Source of the DNA: Sitta carolinensis
Taxonomy: Eukaryota > Chordata > Aves > Passeriformes > Sittidae
Assembly: GCA_032173965.1 (NCBI GenBank)
Contig: CM063284.1
Location: 137,615,625-137,679,624 of the forward strand
Direction: 5' to 3'
Length of the DNA: 64,000 nucleotides
The position numbers were made by a program, and so were the translations under genes. Under the pieces are notes generated by a model, which saw only the letters and a program-made list of their open reading frames with translations, did no database searches and had not been told where the DNA came from. This document shows positions 63,514 to 64,000 of this stretch, piece by piece. Position 1 is the stretch's first letter, and every line of letters begins with the position of its first letter.

Positions 63514-64000
63514 ACGCATTTTTTCTTCCAGGTTGTTTTCTGGTTTGGGGTTTGTTAGGCAATCTCTCATCCATACCAACATATTCAGGGATTTCCAGTA
63601 TATAATTGTCATTAATTTGTTCTTAAGTTCCAGGCATCAAAACAATTCGAATGACAAAATATTCACTTCCAACTGTGCAAGGTAACATAATCTACAGGAG
63701 TCACTTTTCAGCAATAAGGTATCACAATCACAATATAATACAAGTATTAGAGAGACAGAGAGTAAAGTTCTCCAGGTAAAGCTGTATGCCTGACATTATT
63801 TCTAATTAATGTACATGTAAATACACACACACAAACATGTTTGCACAAATAAATCCTCAAAGGATTCTTTTGGTTTTCTGCAGACATACCAGTTAAAGTA
63901 GAAGGGTCATGGCTTTCTTCAAAGATAATAGAAACAGTATATTCATAGATGAACCAATTGCTCAGGGTTTAGTTTAGTAACAATATATGGTTGTTCCAGA

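Larger units (their letters stand above)
45686..64000 (-). other. CSMD3: CSMD3 intron, partial, 5' of the CUB exon
   Basis: At least 18,315 bp of intron lies upstream of the CUB exon; its donor is beyond the high-coordinate end. The preceding CUB sequence (CGG start, first half of the domain) was looked for and not seen, so the previous exon must lie outside. The intron contains CR1 fragments, two or three LTR pieces and simple repeats, all listed separately. Confidence 0.88.

Noticed and set aside
63321..63685. Thr-His and Val-Cys repeat peptides
   Set aside because: Produced by the TG/CA microsatellite; no gene structure.
1..64000. CRISPR arrays, operons, prophage or bacterial mobile elements
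   Set aside because: The window is an avian nuclear intron region with spliced exons and vertebrate retroelements. The only regularly spaced repeats are microsatellites and the degenerate units near 40.1 kb, which are adjacent and not spacer-separated.

Overview
The window is vertebrate nuclear DNA from a bird, most likely a songbird. The base composition is AT-rich, coding sequence is very sparse, and the introns are very large. Decayed CR1 LINE fragments occur on both strands. There is a tRNA-Ile-derived SINE with a CR1-like tail (TguSINE1-like), and there are avian-type ERV long terminal repeats. The SINE is the best argument for a passerine. Nothing here looks bacterial, viral-genomic or plasmid-like.

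The only gene I can support is CSMD3 (CUB and Sushi multiple domains 3), read on the minus strand. Two internal exons are visible. The upstream exon (45573-45685) encodes the C-terminal 37 residues of what should be the first CUB domain. The next exon (2378-2572) encodes the whole first Sushi/CCP domain. They are joined through a phase-1 intron of 43,000 bp that fills most of the window. The remainder belongs to the flanking introns: at least 18.3 kb on the high-coordinate (5') side and at least 2.4 kb on the low-coordinate (3') side. No start codon, stop codon, promoter or UTR of CSMD3 is in the window.

Layout by coordinate: 45-650, CR1 endonuclease relic (-); 2378-2572, Sushi exon (-); 9751-10200, a 450-bp uninterrupted homopurine tract; 12415-12700, CR1 (-); 16564-16587, C-rich run; 23369-23437, CTG/CTA compound repeat; 29225-29520 and 30460-30830, CR1 (-); 34134-34440, SINE abutting a CR1 fragment (+); 38240-39220, CR1 ORF2 relic (+); 39230-40290, GC-richer element with an LTR-like end (-); 41184-41328, homopyrimidine TTTCC repeat; 44263-44303, poly(A); 45573-45685, CUB exon (-); 46720-46830, CR1; 48035-48440, GC-rich LTR-like island; 53663-54234, solo LTR (+); 54940-55750, CR1 pieces (-); 55985-56225, CR1 (+); 57100-57190, LTR tail fragment; 63466-63513, TG repeat.

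None of the many short open frames outside the two exons looks like an independent gene. The ones with recognisable sequence are CR1 remnants or low-complexity translations. I did not find a new biological system. The points most worth a second look are the homopurine tract and its complementary-polarity partner in the same intron, the SINE-CR1 junction, the unidentified repeat-bearing element at 39.2-40.3 kb, and the GC-rich island at 48 kb.
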